This document shows positions 61,637 through 64,000 of a DNA stretch of 64,000 nucleotides, in pieces. The notes under the pieces were generated by a model. That model searched no databases, was not told the DNA's origin, and saw only the letters and a list, made by a program, of their open reading frames with translations. The DNA lies in assembly GCA_937925655.1 (NCBI GenBank), contig CALAMC010000048.1:128160-192159 (forward strand). The letters run 5' to 3'. The position numbers and the translations under genes are program-made. Source of the DNA: an uncultured candidate division Zixibacteria bacterium (GTDB lineage Bacteria; Zixibacteria; MSB-5A5; GN15; PGXB01). Numbering within the stretch: the first letter of the stretch is position 1; every line of letters starts with the position of its first letter.

Positions 61637-62836
61637 CTATAGCCTGGTTCCACCCAGCTTGACAATGGAATCTCCATAACGGTCGCGAAGTTTATCGACG
61701 GCTTCATTGACATCGTGTTGTTTGTCGAGCCGCGTATTACCCAGCAAATCGAGTTGGTTCGGGTGGATACGTTTTTCCAGATGCGACATTTTCACTCCCA
61801 GAAGACGGACCGGCCTTTTGTAGCCGAATTCTCTGGGTATCAATTTGCGGGCGGTTTCATAGATGATCTTGCCCTGATCGGTCGGCTTTTTTAAAGATTT
61901 ATCGCGAGTGATAGTCTCAAAGCTGGAATCTCGCACTTTTATTGTCACGGTGCGGCCGATATAATCATATTTGCGCATCCGCCGTGCCACCCGGTCTGAC
62001 AACCAGAGGACGGTGGAGTATATTTTGTCGATATCGGTCAGGTCATAAGCCAAAGTCGTTTCGTGCGACATCGATTTGTCTTCGGGCATGGTGTATTCAT
62101 CGTGCACCTGGCCGGTGTCCATACCCCGTGCGACCACCGACAGCCAGACGCCATTTTTGCCGAAATACGCCTCCAGTTCCTTGTCTTTTTTGGCGGCCAG
62201 TTCGCCGATAGTGAAAATTCCGATTTTATTCAGGGAATTTTTGGTACTCTCCCCCACGCCCCAGAGGCGATCGACCGGCCGGTCATAGAATAACCTTTTG
62301 AAATCCTCGCGGTCGAGGATGGTCAGGCCGTCGGGTTTATTCTCACCGGAGCCCATTTTGGCCAGAAGTTTGGTCGGAGCGATTCCGACCGAACAAGTCA
62401 GACCCATCCGGTCTTTGATTTCCCGTTTCATCTGTATCACCAGATTTTCGGCCGTGCCGAACATGCGATGGCAACCGGTGATGTCCAGAAAGGCTTCATC
62501 GACCGAGAACGGTTCGACGACCGGCGAGTATTTCTCGAATATGGTCTGGAGTATTGTGGAGGCATAGATATAAGCCTTGAGCGACCCGGAGATAATTATC
62601 GCCTGGGGACAGAGCCGTCTGGCCTGCGCCATCGGCATCCCCGAATGGACGCCGAATTTGCGGGCTTCATAGGAGCAGGTCGAAACCACCGAGCGAAAGC
62701 GCGGGTCGCCGCCGACGATAACCGGTTTGCCTTTTAAAGCCGGGACATTGCGCTCTTCCAATGCCGCGAAAAAGGCGTCCATGTCGACGTGCATGATGAC
62801 GCGGTCCCAATTTCGGGTTTTATCTATTCCACCCAT
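61637..62836 (-). CDS. dinB: DNA polymerase IV (Y family)
   Basis: 399 aa. MHVDMDAFFAALEERN (catalytic Asp, steric-gate Phe), STCSYEARKFGVHSGMP, VDEAFLDITG (catalytic acidic pair, about residue 110), SVGIAPTKLLAKMGS, and a C-terminal clamp-binding motif NQLDLLG near residue 370. It performs error-prone lesion bypass. It overlaps the small upstream gene by 13 nt. Confidence 0.94.
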   Translation of the reverse strand: MGGIDKTRNWDRVIMHVDMDAFFAALEERNVPALKGKPVIVGGDPRFRSVVSTCSYEARKFGVHSGMPMAQARRLCPQAIIISGSLKAYIYASTILQTIFEKYSPVVEPFSVDEAFLDITGCHRMFGTAENLVIQMKREIKDRMGLTCSVGIAPTKLLAKMGSGENKPDGLTILDREDFKRLFYDRPVDRLWGVGESTKNSLNKIGIFTIGELAAKKDKELEAYFGKNGVWLSVVARGMDTGQVHDEYTMPEDKSMSHETTLAYDLTDIDKIYSTVLWLSDRVARRMRKYDYIGRTVTIKVRDSSFETITRDKSLKKPTDQGKIIYETARKLIPREFGYKRPVRLLGVKMSHLEKRIHPNQLDLLGNTRLDKQHDVNEAVDKLRDRYGDSIVKLGGTRL

Positions 62837-63072
62837 ATTTTGCTGATAATCCAGCAGGTCTGACGTTCATCGAACGTGAGCTGGAAAAAATTCGAGGAGT
62901 TGTCCACCACCGCGTAATGGTGGACTTTGTACGCCCCGATGTCGGTTTTCCAGTCGCCGGTGATTTCGCTTATTTTATAGGTCCGGCCGTTCCAGCGAAA
63001 GCGCACCGGTTTCATTTTGTGGTTCTCGAACAGCGCGATCACCTCGACCGGCTCATCCATATCCTGATACAT
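62824..63072 (-). CDS. Small DUF6504-like protein upstream of dinB
   Basis: 82 aa: residues KPVRFRWNGRTYKISEITGDW and YFRV-type strand HHYAVVDNSSNFFQLTFDE with a final TCWIISKIWVE recall DUF6504 proteins, which often sit with Y-family polymerases. Function unknown. ATG at 63072 is chosen because the sequence further upstream is non-coding repeat DNA. It overlaps dinB by 13 nt. Confidence 0.6.
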   Translation of the reverse strand: MYQDMDEPVEVIALFENHKMKPVRFRWNGRTYKISEITGDWKTDIGAYKVHHYAVVDNSSNFFQLTFDERQTCWIISKIWVE

Positions 63073-63105
63073 GTCACCAAACGCCCTCACCCCTCTAAGA
63101 AAAAT

Positions 63106-63175
63106 GTCGAAACCTCCCTCGCTATGCTTACTTCGCGGACTCAGCACAGGCGGGACCTTCGGCAGGGGTTTCGAC
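63106..63175. repeat. Inverted repeat in the gap between dinB and the transposase
   Basis: GTCGAAACC (63106-63114) and GGTTTCGAC (63167-63175) face each other across 52 nt of GC-rich sequence. Confidence 0.5.
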
Positions 63176-63727
63176 CTACAATTGCTTGACGTGTCCCCTG
63201 TGTTGTGCCCGGTCCCGACAAGTCGGGACCGGGTCTTCGCCGCTCTCAAGCAAATAATCCATCGCCGACGAAAAGAGATAATTTTCCGCTTTATCTACAA
63301 TCCCGGCTTTGACGGGATTATTATGCATATAATTCAATTTCACCCAAAACATTTTATTAGAAGAAATCGTGACTTCGTCAAAACCCCGTTCCCAGAATTG
63401 AAAGACATTATTTTGATGAAACAAATTCATATCAACCGGGAGCTTTTTATTTAGATGAGTTTGAATCAAATAGGTAAAATATTTTTTAATATTTCTTATG
63501 AGGTTGGATATGTTATTTGATAATTCTATTTCAACCAGCAAATGAACATGATCCGGCATGATAACATAACCGTGCAATTTGCATTTTTCACCGTCACAAT
63601 AATGCCTCAAGTTTGAAAGAAATTCTTCCGCACAAAATTTGCATCTAAAAACGGGGATATGTCTATAGACCCCGAACGTGACGAAGTGGATTTTGCAATC
63701 CGAATTTATTCTTATTCTTTTCGGCAT
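63176..63727 (-). CDS. REP-associated tyrosine transposase (RAYT, Y1_Tnp family)
   Basis: 183 aa. HUH motif in YVIMPDHVHLLVE (about residue 55-67) and the tyrosine helix KLNYMHNNPVKAGIV (about 130), the set of IS200/IS605-like single-strand transposases that mobilise REP palindromes. It lacks any companion tnpB. The last about 17 residues are encoded by the REP-like element at 63185-63235, so the natural end of the protein may have been replaced. Host-domesticated RAYTs are common. Confidence 0.85.
   Translation of the reverse strand: MPKRIRINSDCKIHFVTFGVYRHIPVFRCKFCAEEFLSNLRHYCDGEKCKLHGYVIMPDHVHLLVEIELSNNISNLIRNIKKYFTYLIQTHLNKKLPVDMNLFHQNNVFQFWERGFDEVTISSNKMFWVKLNYMHNNPVKAGIVDKAENYLFSSAMDYLLESGEDPVPTCRDRAQHRGHVKQL
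63185..63235 (+). repeat. REP-like element, copy 1
   Basis: CTTGACGTGTCCCCTGTGTT followed by GTG and a 12-bp stem CCCGGTCCCGAC (63208-63219) / GTCGGGACCGGG (63222-63233), 2-nt loop. Shares its first 30 nt, with one change, with copy 2. Confidence 0.75.
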
Positions 63728-63737
63728 ATTTTTTTGG

Positions 63738-63759
63738 CGGCGGGTCTGAGGACCCGCCG
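63738..63759. repeat. Hairpin upstream of the transposase
   Basis: CGGCGGGTC (63738-63746), loop TGAG, GACCCGCCG (63751-63759), 10 nt before the transposase ATG. Core matches the hairpin at 6801-6820. Confidence 0.6.
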
Positions 63760-63811
63760 ATCACAACGCTAAAGGGTAAATTCCACAAATTACTTGTGTG
63801 CGGCCAATGGC

Positions 63812-63840
63812 TCCTTGTGTACACTGTGCTTTGCCCGGCG
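63812..63840 (+). repeat. Degenerate REP-like copy
   Basis: CCTTGTGTACACTGTGCTTT followed by GCCCGG is a decayed version of the copy 1/2 head. The rest of the 63728-63933 gap shows no gene. Confidence 0.35.
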
Positions 63841-63933
63841 AGCTATTAAGCCACACGTGTTCCCACGCATTTTGCTCATTGCATCCCCAAAAAACGTCAT
63901 GCGTTCCACATTAAACCCGGCGAAGCTTCAAAC

Positions 63934-63984
63934 CTTGACGTGTCTCCTGTGTTGTGCCCGGTCGATCCTCAAACCGACCGGGTC
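63934..63984 (+). repeat. REP-like element, copy 2
   Basis: Same head as copy 1 (one T/C change), then stem CCCGGTCG (63958-63965) / CGACCGGG, 10-nt loop. The stem sequence differs from copy 1 but stays paired. A further half-hairpin (GGTTCCGACAAGT) runs into the window end. Confidence 0.7.
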
Positions 63985-64000
63985 AGCGGTTCCGACAAGT

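Noticed and set aside
63073..63249. N-terminal extension of the DUF6504-like protein
   Set aside because: Encoded by the REP-like element and inverted repeat.

Overview
This window looks like a chromosomal segment of a diderm bacterium with moderate base composition, probably from the FCB side of the tree and most like candidate phylum Zixibacteria. That placement is an inference. It rests on three secreted proteins ending in paired dockerin-type EF-hand repeats, on LPS and outer-membrane machinery (LptD-like, BamD-like, LolA-like), and on complex I genes in nuoA-B-C order. There is no rRNA, CRISPR array or prophage. Most genes are on the minus strand in tightly packed, often overlapping operons. 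The core-promoter pattern TTGAC(A/T)-16/17-TATAAT-like recurs through the window and settles several start codons.

Layout. 1-1.3 kb: nuoC (cut by the edge), nuoB, nuoA behind a near-perfect promoter. 1.4-6.3 kb: an HD/MFS/PHP operon divergent from a membrane-TPR protein, with back-to-back promoters sharing one -35 box. 6.3-9.5 kb: a non-coding repeat block, tRNA-His, an AbiJ-like defence gene and hisS. The tRNA-His has an unusual acceptor end (G1-U72, A73, no G-1) and the HisRS has a matching divergent character; this is the most unusual observation. 9.5-14.9 kb: PrsW/YhfC-like membrane protease, aminotransferase, ROK kinase, tRNA-Phe, tRNA-Thr, GNAT. 15-21.7 kb: three dockerin-bearing secreted proteins, one M28 peptidase and one agmatine-deiminase-type enzyme among them. 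21.8-23.8 kb: tRNA-Leu and an AbiE-type toxin-antitoxin pair with a palindromic operator over its promoter. 23.9-29.1 kb: MATE transporter and a muropeptide-processing set (NlpC/P60, Ala-Glu epimerase, amidase).

29-42.5 kb: aminotransferase and transketolase, then a long operon ftsK-lolA-rimO-slt-bamD-nadD-polA-coaE linking chromosome segregation, envelope assembly, NAD/CoA synthesis and DNA repair, preceded by HU. 42.6-52.9 kb: AlaX-lptD; an HDAC-FAH-(inactive M1-like)-membrane protein operon; another MATE. 53-60 kb: dapF-MFS-106 aa-argS-(AroA-like)-(M2/M3-like lipoprotein). 60.3-64 kb: aminotransferase, dinB with a DUF6504-like partner, and a REP-associated tyrosine transposase with REP-like palindromes.

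Between 48 and 60 kb four genes keep the fold of a known enzyme but have lost or swapped catalytic residues: M1-like HE to RT; M2/M3-like HExxH to EHSGL; AroA-like without its Lys/Arg set; DapF with both catalytic cysteines as serine. Three of these share the argS operon. All family calls come from motif reading by eye, with no database search.
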